Positions 63,888-64,000 of a stretch of DNA of 64,000 bases are shown piece by piece. The DNA is from Kaistia terrae (GTDB lineage Bacteria; Pseudomonadota; Alphaproteobacteria; Rhizobiales; Kaistiaceae). Position numbers and translations under genes: made by a program. The notes beneath the pieces were generated by a model. It worked only from the letters and a program-made list of their open reading frames with translations, was not told the DNA's origin and did no database searches. Location of the stretch: assembly GCF_026344005.1 (NCBI RefSeq), contig NZ_JAPKNH010000002.1, positions 248,001 through 312,000 on the forward strand. Direction: 5' to 3'. Position 1 is the first letter of the stretch, and every line of letters begins with the position of its first letter.

Positions 63888-64000
63888 TCAGCTGCCGGCG
63901 CGCAGGCGCTGCAGCAGCGCGGCGTCGGGATAGGAATCGGCCGGCATGCCGAGGTCGATCTGCATCGCCTTGACTGCCGAACGGGTGCCGGCGCCGATCA
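63888..64000 (-). CDS. C-terminal end of a lytic murein transglycosylase (start beyond window)
   Basis: Only the last 36 or so residues are visible. They read IGAGTRSAVKAMQIDLGMP and then ADSYPDAALLQRLRAG before TGA, which matches the end of the peptidoglycan-binding domain found at the C-terminus of membrane-bound lytic transglycosylases of the MltB type in rhizobia. The short length limits certainty. A clear terminator follows. Confidence 0.65.
   Translation of the reverse strand, partial: IGAGTRSAVKAMQIDLGMPADSYPDAALLQRLRAGS

Noticed and set aside
1-64000. A genomic island, prophage or integrated element
   Set aside because: No integrase, transposase, tRNA junction or clear change in base composition was seen. 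The genes look like ordinary catabolic chromosome.

Overview
The window is high-GC DNA from an alphaproteobacterium, most likely a Hyphomicrobiales (Rhizobiales) soil or plant-associated species. The evidence is the choXWV choline transporter, a heterotetrameric sarcosine oxidase operon, an lpiA(mprF)-acvB pair, many ABC importers and palindromic intergenic repeats of the kind seen in rhizobia. I cannot fix the genus. No rRNA, tRNA, CRISPR array, phage or transposase gene was seen. The window is almost fully coding and looks like ordinary chromosome devoted to catabolism and transport.

Layout. (1) 1-9102, minus strand: a GntR regulator, then a ribose-type ABC importer whose ATPase carries an unusual C-terminal extension, then a D-apionate-lactonase-like protein, a D-erythronate-dehydrogenase-like epimerase-family enzyme and two SDR dehydrogenases; this looks like uptake and oxidation of a rare sugar or sugar acid. 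(2) 9500-14756, plus: class I mannose-6-phosphate isomerase, a GT4 glycosyltransferase fused to a second domain, a GH130 protein and a gluconokinase, probably mannoside metabolism. (3) 14951-23603, plus: a polyamine-type ABC importer, a class V aminotransferase-like protein, an NtaA-type FMN monooxygenase and an M24 peptidase-like enzyme, with four palindromic repeats lying between the genes and a degenerate one just upstream. (4) 23607-34439: choline uptake (choXWV), a divergent single gene that fuses the regulator BetI to betaine aldehyde dehydrogenase BetB, and the soxBDAG sarcosine oxidase operon; together these cover several steps from choline toward glycine. (5) 34667-41887: a lectin-like secreted protein, small hypothetical proteins, a YjbR/MmcQ protein, a bacterial ionotropic-glutamate-receptor-like channel, an L-fuconate-dehydratase-like enolase, a D-threonine-aldolase-like enzyme and an SDR. 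(6) 42065-46905, plus: Rid protein, M81 peptidase, DHA2-type MFS carrier and M29 aminopeptidase. (7) 47256-51271: lysyl-phosphatidylglycerol synthase and its AcvB partner. (8) 51536-56849: DoxX, DUF2207, LemA, hemerythrin and patatin-like lipoprotein genes. (9) 56943-60016, minus: a TauABC-type sulfonate importer preceded by a leader with a six-codon ORF ending in cysteine. (10) 60302-64000, minus: a membrane PQQ glucose-type dehydrogenase, an RBBP9-like hydrolase and the end of a lytic transglycosylase.

The most unusual items are the continuous BetI-BetB fusion with BetI-operator-like palindromes in front of it, the candidate cysteine-sensing leader before tauABC, a pair of intergenic repeats whose stems differ by compensatory changes, and the ribose-type ABC ATPase with a GAF-like tail. 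All functional calls come from reading protein sequences and motifs; no database search was possible.
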